A stretch of DNA of 64,000 bases from Silicimonas sp. (GTDB lineage: Bacteria > Pseudomonadota > Alphaproteobacteria > Rhodobacterales > Rhodobacteraceae): NCBI GenBank assembly GCA_022826385.1, contig JAJDUZ010000027.1, positions 186,001 to 250,000 of the forward strand, read 5' to 3'. The notes under the pieces were generated by a model, which was not told the DNA's origin, did not search any database, and worked only from the letters and a program-made list of their open reading frames with translations. The translations under genes and the position numbers were made by a program. Positions 45,449 through 53,703 of the stretch are shown here, one piece after another (within the stretch, counting starts at the first letter, position 1; every line of letters begins with the position of its first letter).

Positions 45449-46459
45449 TTGGGTCTCATTTCAGCGTTCGGATTGCGGATGGAGCGGCGGCGCTGCCAAA
45501 TACGCGCAATTCGCAAACGTGTAGAATTGGCCAACGTCGTTGATCGTACTGAGGCGATTCCGGAAAACAGTGTCCTCGCCTTTGTGACCATCCGAAACGA
45601 GATTAAACGCCTTCCGTTCTTCCTCGAATACTATCGCGCCCTTGGTGTGAAACATTTCCTGATTGTCGATAACGGCTCGAGCGATGGCGGGGATCGGCTT
45701 CTGGCTGGTGAGGAAGATGTTTCGCTTTGGTCGACCTCTGCCAGCTACAAGCGCAGCCGTTTCGGCACCGATTGGCTCAACTGGCTCAAGTTCCGCTACG
45801 GTGGCGGTCATTGGACGCTGACCCTCGATCCGGACGAGTTCTTTGTTTACCCGTTCTGCGATACACGTCCCATACAGGCGCTTTGCGATTGGCTGGATCA
45901 GTCGGGGATCCGGTCCTTGGGGACCATGCTGATCGACCTGTATCCACGCGGCCCGGTCGCCGATCTGAACTATCAGCCGGGTCAGGATCCTTTTGAGATC
46001 GCGAATTGGTTTGATGCTGGGAATTACATGGTGTCCAAGAACCCGAGATACGGGAACCTTTGGATTCAAGGCGGGCCGCGGGCGCGTGTCTATTTCGCGG
46101 ACGAACCCGAGAAGTCACCATCGCTTAACAAGATACCGCTGGTGAAATGGGATCGCCGCTACGCCTATGTCAGCTCGACGCATATGCTGCTGCCCCGCGG
46201 CCTGAACCAGACCTATGACGAGGCCGGTGGCGAGAAGATGAGCGGGTGTCTTCTGCACGCCAAGTTCCTCGACACGCTGGTCGAGAAAGCGGCCGAGGAG
46301 GTTAACCGTCGCGAGCATTTCGCAAATGGCCGCGAATACGATGCCTATCACCAGAGAAGCGATGATCCGAACGGGCTTTGGTGCGAATGGTCGGAGAAAT
46401 TCATCGACTGGCGGCAGCTTGAGTTGCTGGGCCTGATGTCAAAAGGAAACTGGGCGTGA
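45449..46459 (+). CDS. Glycosyltransferase, GT2-like (Glyco_tranf_2_4 type)
   Basis: A 336-residue protein. FVTIRNEIKRLPFFLEYYRA and LGVKHFLIVDNGSSDGGDRL (about 45-85) followed by WTLTLDPDEFFVYP (about 120-133) match the PF13704 group of glycosyltransferases, with DPDE as the metal site. The start is TTG 45449, with GGGAGGA at 45433-45439. The stop overlaps the next gene's GTG. There is no signal or membrane segment. Confidence 0.87.
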   Translation: MGLISAFGLRMERRRCQIRAIRKRVELANVVDRTEAIPENSVLAFVTIRNEIKRLPFFLEYYRALGVKHFLIVDNGSSDGGDRLLAGEEDVSLWSTSASYKRSRFGTDWLNWLKFRYGGGHWTLTLDPDEFFVYPFCDTRPIQALCDWLDQSGIRSLGTMLIDLYPRGPVADLNYQPGQDPFEIANWFDAGNYMVSKNPRYGNLWIQGGPRARVYFADEPEKSPSLNKIPLVKWDRRYAYVSSTHMLLPRGLNQTYDEAGGEKMSGCLLHAKFLDTLVEKAAEEVNRREHFANGREYDAYHQRSDDPNGLWCEWSEKFIDWRQLELLGLMSKGNWA

Positions 46460-48135
46460 CGGTCGGCTTCGTCATGTTGGCGCACGGCGCGCTGCAACGG
46501 ACGGCCGACGTCGCAAAAGTGCTGTCTGATGCCGGATGTCCGCTGATCATTCATGTCGATGCGCGTGTGGGCGAACCGTTCGACAGGTTCAAAACCCGGG
46601 TCAGCCATTTGCCCAACGTGTCGCTTGCACCAAGATTGGCCTGCGAGTGGGGAACATGGGCGCTGGTTCAGGCCAGCCGAGACTGCGCCGAAACCCTGTT
46701 GCGCCAGTACCCGGATGTTAGCCATGTCTATTTGATCTCGGGCACCTGTCTGCCAATCAAGCCGGTACCAGAGTTGACCCGATTCTTGGCCGACCACCCC
46801 GACACTGATTTCATCGAAAGCGTGACCATTGGCGAAGTGCCGTGGACCAAGGGTGGGCTGAGCGAGGAACGCTTCACGCTCACCTTCCCCTTCCCATGGC
46901 GACGCCGTCGCAAGCTTTTCGACCTTTGGGTCGAAGCCCAAAGGCTTGTCGGGCGGCGTCGCAAACTGCCGGACGGCCTCTCGCCGCATATGGGGTCGCA
47001 ATGGTGGTGCCTGACACGGGCGACCCTTGAGACGATCCTGAACGACTCGCGGCGCGACGAGATCGACCGTTATTTTAAACGGGTCTGGATTCCGGACGAG
47101 AGTTACTTTCAGTCCCTGGTCCGACTGTATGGTCGCAAGGTCGAAAGCCGCTCGCTCACGCTGTCGAAGTTTGATTTTCAGGGCAAGCCACACGTCTTCT
47201 ACAACGACCACCTGGCCTTGCTGAGGCAAACCCCGCAATTCTTTGCCCGCAAGATCTGGCCCGGGGCCAACCAGCTTTATCGCGCGTTTCTGGATGGCCG
47301 ACAAAGCGTGCCGCCCTTGGCGCGAATCTCGCCGGCACATATTGACCGCACCTTCATTCAGGCGAGTGTTCGGCGCACACGAGGACGACCCGGCATGGTG
47401 ATGTCCGGACGGTTTCCGGGCAAAGACTATGACAGCGCGCTGACCGCTGCGCCCTATGCCGTGTTTCATGGTTTCAGCGATGTGTTTCGCGATTTCCCAA
47501 GATGGGCGCGCCTGAACACGGGCAGTCGCACGCATGGCCATCTGTTTGCGAAGGAACGGGTCGAGTATTTCGGTGGACAGAGCGGGTTTGCCGGGGCCAT
47601 GTCCTCCAGCGCTGCGCTTCGGGATTATGACACAAGGCAGTTTCTGCGGAACCTGATTTGGAACACGCGCGGCGAACATCAGTCGTTCCTGTTCTCTCCG
47701 CGAGACTCGCAAGAGATCACCGAGTTTCTCGCAGCTGACCGGAACGCCAACATTTCCATCGTGACAGGGGCTTGGGCGCTGCCGCTTTTGCGGTCAGGGC
47801 GGTCGGTCGACGAGGTCCGCAAGGAGGCCGCCATCCTTCAGCAACGCGAAGCGGATTTCATCGAGATCCTCAGCGAAAGGCGCACACGGGCACGCGCCCG
47901 CGTCTGGTCTCTGGCCGAGTTCCTGGAACGCCCGCTGGACCCTCTGCAAGAGATCGTCGACAGCCTCTCTGGCGCCGAGCAACACTTGTTGGCAGAGATG
48001 CCGGAGCTGAAGCTCATGGTCGGACTTCCCGACTTCCTGCAGGCTCTGCGGAATGCCGGGATGAACCCGCATATGGCGGGAGAAGTCAGCGAGGACGTGG
48101 CGGCTCAGATGCCGGGCGTTGCGAGGATCGGATAA
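46456..48135 (+). CDS. Core-2/I-branching (GT14)-like glycosyltransferase with a C-terminal extension
   Basis: A 559-residue protein. The N-terminal half (about 1-290) resembles GT14 enzymes: VGFVMLAHGALQRTADVAKV, LIIHVDARV, HVYLISGTCLPIKPVPEL and GSQWWCLTRATLETIL and the acceptor-side IPDESYFQSLV. Animal GT14 members are GlcNAc- and xylosyltransferases that start or branch O-glycans. The second half (about 300-559) has TAAPYAVFHGFSDVFRDFPR and TRGEHQSFLFSPRDSQEITE and resembles what I recall as DUF5927, often fused this way in Rhodobacteraceae. The start is GTG 46456, overlapping the previous stop. Its stop overlaps the sulfotransferase ATG. Confidence 0.87.
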   Translation: MTVGFVMLAHGALQRTADVAKVLSDAGCPLIIHVDARVGEPFDRFKTRVSHLPNVSLAPRLACEWGTWALVQASRDCAETLLRQYPDVSHVYLISGTCLPIKPVPELTRFLADHPDTDFIESVTIGEVPWTKGGLSEERFTLTFPFPWRRRRKLFDLWVEAQRLVGRRRKLPDGLSPHMGSQWWCLTRATLETILNDSRRDEIDRYFKRVWIPDESYFQSLVRLYGRKVESRSLTLSKFDFQGKPHVFYNDHLALLRQTPQFFARKIWPGANQLYRAFLDGRQSVPPLARISPAHIDRTFIQASVRRTRGRPGMVMSGRFPGKDYDSALTAAPYAVFHGFSDVFRDFPRWARLNTGSRTHGHLFAKERVEYFGGQSGFAGAMSSSAALRDYDTRQFLRNLIWNTRGEHQSFLFSPRDSQEITEFLAADRNANISIVTGAWALPLLRSGRSVDEVRKEAAILQQREADFIEILSERRTRARARVWSLAEFLERPLDPLQEIVDSLSGAEQHLLAEMPELKLMVGLPDFLQALRNAGMNPHMAGEVSEDVAAQMPGVARIG

Positions 48136-49571
48136 TGGCGAGTTCGCGTTTTGATTACTTTGTCGTCCTTGCGGGCATGCGGACAGGCTCGAACCTGCTC
48201 GAGGAACAACTTGCTGCCATGCCCGGCATCGAGTCGCATGGTGAACTGTTCAATCCCCACTTCTTCGGGAAGCCCGAGACCAGCAAGCTGTGGGGCCTGA
48301 CGATGAAGCAGCGCGACGCTGATCCGGTGCGTGCTGTGGAATTGATGAAGCGCGCCTCGGAAGGGTTGCCGGGTTTCCGCCTGTTCTATGACCATGATCG
48401 GCGCGCGATCGACCATGTCTTGATGGACAAACGCGCTGCGAAAATCACGCTGACGCGGCGTCCCATTGACAGCTATGTGTCACTCAAGATCGCCCGCAAG
48501 ACCGGCCAGTGGTGGTTAGGTGACATGACTTCGGCCCGCGCGGCCCGCGTATCGTTTGTGGCCGAAGAGTATGCGGATTTCCTGAGCGAGCTGTCCGAGT
48601 TCCAAAAGCATGTGGCGCACAGCCTTCAGACCACCGGTCAAACGGCGTTCCACATTTCCTATGAGGACCTGTCAGACGGTGACGTTCTTGCTGGTCTTGG
48701 CGTCTTCCTTGGTGCCGAAGGCCCCCCGGATCAGCGAAAGGTGCGGGCGAAAGTTCAGAACCCGACGACGGTGGAATCGCGGTTGACGAACCCCCGCGTG
48801 GCTGAAGAGGCACTGAGCCGTCTTGCCACGCCAGATATCGGGCGCATGGCCAGCTATGAGCCGGACCGTGGGCCCGGACTGCGGTTCTTCCGCGTCGGCC
48901 GGACCGTGCCGTTGATCTATATGCCGATCCGCGGTGCCTGGGCCGACCCGGTGCCGGAGTGGCTCAAGTCAATTGACCCGGATGGCGAGGTCGAAACCGG
49001 CATGACGCAACGGGACCTTCGGCGCTGGAAACGGCTGCATCCCGGTCATCGCTCGTTCACGGTATTGAGACATCCCTTGCTGCGGGCCCACGATGCGTTC
49101 TGCCGTCACGTCCTGCCTCTCAACATCGAGACGTTTGCCGAGATCCGCGATGTTTTGATGACGCAATACGATGTGCCGTTGCCGCAGGTGTTTCCCGACG
49201 ACCTCTATGACCTCGAGCGGCACCGGGCGTCGTTCCTGAAGTTTCTGAAGTTTCTTGCGGGCAACCTAGGTGGACAGACGTCCGTCCGCGTCGACAGCAG
49301 CTGGGCGTCCCAGCATGCTTTGGTGCAGGCGATAGGAGAGTTCGTTGTGCCCGACAGGGTGATCCGCTCCGACCGGCTTCCAACCGATTTGCCTCACCTT
49401 GCGCGGGAAATTGGTGTGGACGCGCCAAAGCTGCGTGCGGATGCGGGCGACAGCACCCCGTTCTCACTGGCTGAAGTCGTGACGCCCGAAATCGAGAAGG
49501 CCTGTGAAAAAGCGTATCAGCGCGACTATGTGATGTTCGGCTTCGACGCGTGGTCGGTATCGAACAGTTAG
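48135..49571 (+). CDS. Sulfotransferase with two tandem domains
   Basis: A 478-residue protein. Residues 1 to about 225 form a Stf0/LPS-type sulfotransferase domain: VVLAGMRTGSNLLEEQLAAM carries the PAPS 5'-phosphosulfate loop, KITLTRRPIDSYVSLKIAR the 3'-phosphate-binding RRP...S motif. Residues about 245-478 look like a second, more divergent sulfotransferase-type half, with IYMPIRGAWADPVPEWLK, SFTVLRHPLLRAHDAFCRHV (about 306-325) and a distal EIVTPEIEK-like helix. The ATG at 48135 overlaps the GT14 gene stop (TAATG). It likely sulfates the cluster's glycan. Whether both halves are active is unknown. Confidence 0.85.
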   Translation: MASSRFDYFVVLAGMRTGSNLLEEQLAAMPGIESHGELFNPHFFGKPETSKLWGLTMKQRDADPVRAVELMKRASEGLPGFRLFYDHDRRAIDHVLMDKRAAKITLTRRPIDSYVSLKIARKTGQWWLGDMTSARAARVSFVAEEYADFLSELSEFQKHVAHSLQTTGQTAFHISYEDLSDGDVLAGLGVFLGAEGPPDQRKVRAKVQNPTTVESRLTNPRVAEEALSRLATPDIGRMASYEPDRGPGLRFFRVGRTVPLIYMPIRGAWADPVPEWLKSIDPDGEVETGMTQRDLRRWKRLHPGHRSFTVLRHPLLRAHDAFCRHVLPLNIETFAEIRDVLMTQYDVPLPQVFPDDLYDLERHRASFLKFLKFLAGNLGGQTSVRVDSSWASQHALVQAIGEFVVPDRVIRSDRLPTDLPHLAREIGVDAPKLRADAGDSTPFSLAEVVTPEIEKACEKAYQRDYVMFGFDAWSVSNS

Positions 49572-50032
49572 GCCGCCCGGATCCCCGGCGTTTCGGTCAG
49601 CAACGTGTGCAACGTCGGCAAGTCCGAGTTCGCGCGAAGCTTTGCGCACAGACCGGGATCGCGCATGGTGCGCGACACCATCGCAAGCGCCTTCAGGTGG
49701 TCGACGCCCGCATCAAGCGGGGCAAGAAGGGCGAAGACCAGGTCGACCGGTTGACGATCGACCGAGTCGAAATCAAGCGGCTTCTCGACGCGAACAAAGA
49801 TGCCATGCACCTTTTCCAGATCAGCCAGTCGCGCGTGGGGAAGGGCGATGCCCTGTCCGACGCCGGTGGGGCCCAAGCTTTCGCGCTCCTGAAGCGCCTG
49901 ACACACGTCGTTGGACTTCAGGCCATAGGCTGAAGAGGCGACATCGCCGATCTCTTGCAAGAGGCGTTTCTTACTGGTCACCGCGGACAAAGCCTTCACG
50001 GCTTCCACTCGTAGAATCGACGAAAGTTCCAT
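49568..50032 (-). CDS. ptsN: PTS-Ntr EIIA protein PtsN
   Basis: A 154-residue EIIA-Ntr, the last phosphocarrier of the nitrogen phosphotransferase system. The phosphorylated His66 is in GVGQGIALPHARL, the EIIA signature. ATG 50032 starts MELSSILR, as in other members. PtsN affects potassium, nitrogen and envelope stress control. It follows hpf after 49 bases on the same strand. Its stop overlaps the sulfotransferase stop by 4 bases, convergent. Confidence 0.95.
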   Translation of the reverse strand: MELSSILRVEAVKALSAVTSKKRLLQEIGDVASSAYGLKSNDVCQALQERESLGPTGVGQGIALPHARLADLEKVHGIFVRVEKPLDFDSVDRQPVDLVFALLAPLDAGVDHLKALAMVSRTMRDPGLCAKLRANSDLPTLHTLLTETPGIRAA

Positions 50033-50081
50033 TACGTCACCCAATCCCCATAAAGGTGTCAGACGCTGCGTTGATCCGCCC

Positions 50082-50645
50082 CTACTTCGGATCGATCCAG
50101 CCAATATTCCCGTCTTCACGACGATAGACGATATTCAGTCCGTCGCCGCCTTTTTCGTTGCGAAACACCAAAACCGGTGCCCCGGCGAGTTCCATTTGCA
50201 TCACCGCTTCGCCAACGGACAGGGACGGAATCGTCGTCTCCATCTCGGCAATGATCATCGGCTGGAGCGTGTCCGGCTCCGATTCGCCATGGTCTTCGGT
50301 TGAGGCGAGGATATAGGAGGCTGCTCCCGAGAGTTCAACAGGCCGCTCGCGATGGTGATCTTTCAGCCGCCGCTTGTAGCGCCGAAGTTGCTTGTCCATC
50401 TTGTCCTGGCACTTCTCGAAAGCCGAATAAATCTCGTGATCGTGCCCCTTTGCCTGCACTGTCAGACCGGTCGAAAGGTGAATGACCGCTTCGCAGACAT
50501 GTTCGTGCCCGCTCTTGGAAAAGACCACATTGGCGTCTGTCGGACGACCGGGATACTTGCCCACCATCTCGCCCAATCCGTCTTTCACGTGGGTCTGAAG
50601 GGCTTCCCCGATGTCGATCTGTTTGCCGGTGATCTGGTATTGCAT
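50082..50645 (-). CDS. hpf: Long-form ribosome hibernation promoting factor
   Basis: A 187-residue long HPF. The N-terminal RaiA-like domain (1 to about 100) begins MQYQITGKQIDIGEALQTHV and has FEKCQDKMDKQLRRYKRRLK. The C-terminal dimerisation domain (about 130-187) has MIIAEMETTIPSLSVGEAVM and ends IGWIDPK. The long form joins 70S ribosomes into 100S dimers in stationary phase. AGGAG precedes ATG 50645. A perfect hairpin lies in its leader at 50670-50686. Confidence 0.95.
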   Translation of the reverse strand: MQYQITGKQIDIGEALQTHVKDGLGEMVGKYPGRPTDANVVFSKSGHEHVCEAVIHLSTGLTVQAKGHDHEIYSAFEKCQDKMDKQLRRYKRRLKDHHRERPVELSGAASYILASTEDHGESEPDTLQPMIIAEMETTIPSLSVGEAVMQMELAGAPVLVFRNEKGGDGLNIVYRREDGNIGWIDPK

Positions 50646-50669
50646 AGGCTTCTCCTGACAGGTGTACGG

Positions 50670-50686
50670 ACCCGGAACGTCCGGGT
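50670..50686 (-). promoter_or_regulatory. Hairpin in the hpf leader
   Basis: ACCCGGA and TCCGGGT form a perfect 7-base-pair stem with a 3-base loop, about 25 bases before the hpf ATG on its strand. It could affect translation or message stability. Confidence 0.35.
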
Positions 50687-50829
50687 GCACGAATTATTCG
50701 CCGTACTTATAGTGAGTTGGCAGCTGACGCTTTTTGGCAGCTCGGACGCTGTCTTGCATTGAGACGGGTCGTTCCATTGGGTCCATTTGGCGACAAAGCG
50801 GCTTCGCCTGTCAAATAAAACATCGCCGG

Positions 50830-51591
50830 TTAAGAAATCCGAAAGGACTGACCCAAGTAGACGCGACGGACGTTTTCGTCGTTCACAACCTCATCCGCCG
50901 TGCCGCTCATCAAGACGCCGCCGTCGTGCAAAATGTAAGCGCGATCAACGATTTCCAGCGTTTCACGCACATTGTGATCGGTGATCAGAACGCCGATTCC
51001 GCGATGCTTCAGATCGGTTACCAGATCGCGAATATCGCCAACGGCAATCGGATCGATTCCCGGGAATGGTTCGTCGAGCAAAAGGTACTTGGGATTCGCC
51101 GCAAGGCTGCGCGCAATCTCGCAACGCCGGCGCTCGCCACCTGACAAGGCGACCGAAGGGGTGCGGCGCAGGTGCGAGATCGAGAACTCGTTCAACAGTT
51201 CTTCCAACCTTTCGCGGCGTTTTGTTCTGTCTTTTTCAACAATCTCCAGGATTGAGAGGATATTGTCCTCGACATTGAGACCCTGAAAAATCGAGCGCTC
51301 CTGTGGGAGGTATCCGATTCCCAGCTTGGCGCGGCGATACATCGGATAGGTCGTAACGTCCCGTCCATCGATCAGAACCTGTCCGGCATCCGGCATGGCC
51401 AGCCCGGCAATTGAATAGAAGCATGTCGTCTTGCCCGAGCCATTCGGTCCAAGCAACGCAACGACTTCGCCCCGCGTCACTTCCAGACTGACGTCGCGAA
51501 TGATCGGACGTTTCCGATAGGACTTGCGCAGATTGCGGATGCGCAGCCCGTGATTGCCTTCGGCGGCAAGTGTGAGATCGGGCTTTGCCAT
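50830..51591 (-). CDS. lptB: Lipopolysaccharide export ATPase LptB
   Basis: A 253-residue ABC ATPase powering LPS extraction by LptFG. Walker A ALLGPNGSGKTT near 46, GIGYLPQERSIFQGLNVEDN near 92, signature VALSGGERRRCEIARSLA near 145 and Walker B YLLLDEPFPGIDPIAVGDI. The Q-loop PQERSIF is characteristic of LptB. The start overlaps the lptA stop (TGATG). The N-terminal extension before LRIRNLRKSY is short. Confidence 0.97.
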   Translation of the reverse strand: MAKPDLTLAAEGNHGLRIRNLRKSYRKRPIIRDVSLEVTRGEVVALLGPNGSGKTTCFYSIAGLAMPDAGQVLIDGRDVTTYPMYRRAKLGIGYLPQERSIFQGLNVEDNILSILEIVEKDRTKRRERLEELLNEFSISHLRRTPSVALSGGERRRCEIARSLAANPKYLLLDEPFPGIDPIAVGDIRDLVTDLKHRGIGVLITDHNVRETLEIVDRAYILHDGGVLMSGTADEVVNDENVRRVYLGQSFRIS

Positions 51592-52091
51592 CAGTTGTTC
51601 GAATTCGATGGGGAAAAGACGGTGCGCACCCGACCTTCCATCCGACCGTTCCCCGAACCCAGATTGACGACCAGTCGGTCGCCCGCGATTGCGTTGCGTC
51701 CCTGTGTCAGCAACACGCTGCCGCTGAGCGTTACTGTCCCGTCGGCCACGGAGTAGATCGCGTCAGCCGCCTCGGCGGCATCGCTGGCAGTCACGAATGT
51801 GACCCCGCCCGATGCCAGCAGGCGCGCAATCCCGTTCGCGGCGCCTTCATCTGCATATTCAATCGTCACACGTCCCGCCGACATCCGGACGCTGCCCTGC
51901 ACGACCAGAACGTTGCCTGCGAAAACGGCGCGTCCGTTTGATTGGTCGACGCTGAACTCGTCGGCCGTCACCTCGACCGGTTGAGTTGCATCAAAAGCTG
52001 CGGTGCCCAGCGAGACATTTGCAGCCTGAGCGGAGGCCGCCAGGGGGGCCATCGACAGCAATATCATCAACAGGAAGGATCGAAACATCAT
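51591..52091 (-). CDS. lptA: Periplasmic LPS bridge protein LptA
   Basis: A 166-residue exported protein of the LptA/OstA family that forms the beta-jellyroll bridge for LPS across the periplasm. The signal peptide is MMFRSFLLMILLSMAPLAAS. The OstA domain has VEVTADEFSVDQSNGRAVFA and GNVLVVQGSVRMSAGRVTI, and RLLASGGVTFVT. ATG 52091 or 52088 with GAGAGGA upstream is favoured; a GTG at 52112 overlapping the lptC stop would add seven residues. Confidence 0.93.
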   Translation of the reverse strand: MMFRSFLLMILLSMAPLAASAQAANVSLGTAAFDATQPVEVTADEFSVDQSNGRAVFAGNVLVVQGSVRMSAGRVTIEYADEGAANGIARLLASGGVTFVTASDAAEAADAIYSVADGTVTLSGSVLLTQGRNAIAGDRLVVNLGSGNGRMEGRVRTVFSPSNSNN

Positions 52092-52108
52092 AGGTTTTGC
52101 GCGTCCTC

Positions 52109-52723
52109 TCACGGCTTGGGCTTATATACCAGCCGCACACCTTCTTTGAATACCAGAAGAAACGCGGGCTCGGGAGTCTCGGTTCGCGTCAACTCCATAC
52201 GACCCGCGGTTAGTTGCCCAGCCGGACCTGTTGCCGTGATGTTGCCCGGCGCAACAACCGATGTGTCCGACATCGAGGCGATCATCTCGTTGGTCTCGAC
52301 GACATATCCGATCGAGCTTTCAAGGCGGGTGCCATCCTGAAGAATGGCTTGCCGCGCAGTGGCATCGACCACGCCGATTGCGCTGTCGATGGTGATCCGG
52401 GTGCCGCCGGGCAAGTCGATGTTGACCTCCATCGATCGTGCCGTGAGACGATCCTGTCGATCGGCAGCCGGACGCACTTCGTCGGCGAAAAGGGCAATCG
52501 TCGCACCATCCGACGTGACGCCACCGAATGTCGGTCGGGTGACGCCTTGGTCGCGTAGGATCTTCTCGACATCAACATCCGCGTAGGGAATAGCTGCCTC
52601 GGGGTCCAGCGTCTCGGCTACGAAGAACAGTGTCGACAGAATAGCCAGCGCCAAAAGCGGCAACGTGACCTTCAACCAAAGGACAACACGGGAATATCGG
52701 TCGGCGGTGGCCATTCCGAACAT
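52109..52723 (-). CDS. lptC: LPS export protein LptC
   Basis: A 204-residue single-pass inner-membrane protein. One helix (about 13-33, VVLWLKVTLPLLALAILSTL) anchors a periplasmic beta-jellyroll with AIPYADVDVEKILRDQGVTR, TGPAGQLTAGRMELTRTETP and LVFKEGVRLVYKP at the end. LptC passes LPS from LptBFG to LptA. The exact start (52723 or 52714) is uncertain since neither has a clear ribosome site; the gene is 14 bases from the rnd stop. Confidence 0.88.
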   Translation of the reverse strand: MFGMATADRYSRVVLWLKVTLPLLALAILSTLFFVAETLDPEAAIPYADVDVEKILRDQGVTRPTFGGVTSDGATIALFADEVRPAADRQDRLTARSMEVNIDLPGGTRITIDSAIGVVDATARQAILQDGTRLESSIGYVVETNEMIASMSDTSVVAPGNITATGPAGQLTAGRMELTRTETPEPAFLLVFKEGVRLVYKPKP

Positions 52724-52737
52724 ATAGGATGGAACGG

Positions 52738-53349
52738 TCAGTGCGCGAAGATGTCTGTTTCCGGCCAACCGGCAAGATCCAGCCGAGCGCGGGTCGGCAG
52801 GAAGTCGAACGCCGCTTGCGCCAGATCGGTGCGACCTTCGCGCGCCAGCCGTTTGTCGAGCTTCTCTTTCAGTTGATGCAGATAGAGAACGTCGCTGGCG
52901 GCATAAGCCAACTGCGCGTCGGTCAGAGTGTCTGCACCCCAGTCGCTCATCTGTTGCAGCTTCGAAATGTCGACGCCCAGAAGTTCGTCCAGCAGGTTCT
53001 TAAGCCCATGACGATCCGTATAGGTGCGCACCAGTTTCGAAGCGATCTTGGTGCAATAGACGGGCTGCGCCAGAGCGCCGAACGCATTGAACAAGGCCGC
53101 GATGTCAAAGCGGCCGAAATGGAACAGCTTGAGCACAGCCGGATCGTTGATCAATCTCTCCAGGTTGGGCGCGGATGTTTGACCTTTCGCAATCTGCACC
53201 AGATGCGCGTCACCATCCCCGCCGGAAAGCTGGACAAGGCACAAACGGTCGCGCCCGGGAATAAGTCCCATGGTTTCGCAGTCAATAGCAACAGAGGCAC
53301 CGAAATCGAGCCCGTCGGGAAGGTCGTTCTGGTAAAGATGATTTGCCAT
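52738..53349 (-). CDS. Ribonuclease D-like 3'-5' exonuclease
   Basis: A 203-residue DEDDy exonuclease consisting of the catalytic domain only. Metal ligands are Asp23 and Glu25 (AIDCETMGL), the ExoII Asp in LFHFGRFDIAALF, and Tyr/Asp of ExoIII in AYAASDVLYLHQL. Full-length RNase D (about 375) also has HRDC domains, which are missing here; this short form is common in Rhodobacterales. It should trim RNA 3' ends. MANHLYQND at 53349 is the favoured start. It precedes the lpt genes and is probably cotranscribed. Confidence 0.92.
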   Translation of the reverse strand: MANHLYQNDLPDGLDFGASVAIDCETMGLIPGRDRLCLVQLSGGDGDAHLVQIAKGQTSAPNLERLINDPAVLKLFHFGRFDIAALFNAFGALAQPVYCTKIASKLVRTYTDRHGLKNLLDELLGVDISKLQQMSDWGADTLTDAQLAYAASDVLYLHQLKEKLDKRLAREGRTDLAQAAFDFLPTRARLDLAGWPETDIFAH

Positions 53350-53400
53350 GGCCCGTGTCTTGCACTTTGAGAAGCTGCGGTTCAAGCGCGATGTTGCAGA

Positions 53401-53703
53401 CTAGTTTATTTCCAGTTCGGCAATGACCGAGGCCCATGCAGCCCCATGCATGTCGCGGTCGCTTGCGTGGCCTTGTACGACCGGTCGCGGAAGGCTGATC
53501 TTGATGACATTGAGTTGCGCAATGTCGAAGCGCTTGATGGTGCTTGCGTCGGCCTCCAGCGCTGTCGCGACACGGTCCGTCGAAAGTCCCTGCGAAATCT
53601 GCGCGAAGGCCTTTGGGTCTCCGCAAAAGATGTCGATGGTCAGCCAGAACGGACCGGCATTCTTCGATCTGACTTTCCGGGCAACCTTGCCGATCTCAGG
53701 CAT
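53401..53703 (-). CDS. DUF4387 family protein
   Basis: A 100-residue protein of the DUF4387 type: VARKVRSKNAGPFWLTIDIF, VIKISLPRPVVQGHASDRDM and HGAAWASVIAELEIN. DUF4387 genes regularly follow AtuA-like (DUF1446) genes, and in some genomes the two are fused. ATG 53703 lies inside the AtuA-like gene, so the genes overlap by 8 bases. Function unknown; a subunit of the AtuA-like enzyme is the natural guess. Confidence 0.88.
   Translation of the reverse strand: MPEIGKVARKVRSKNAGPFWLTIDIFCGDPKAFAQISQGLSTDRVATALEADASTIKRFDIAQLNVIKISLPRPVVQGHASDRDMHGAAWASVIAELEIN

Noticed and set aside
47772-48134. N-terminal extension of the sulfotransferase frame by 121 codons
   Set aside because: It lies within the GT14-like gene. 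The ATG at 48135 overlaps that gene's stop and gives the expected sulfotransferase N-terminus.
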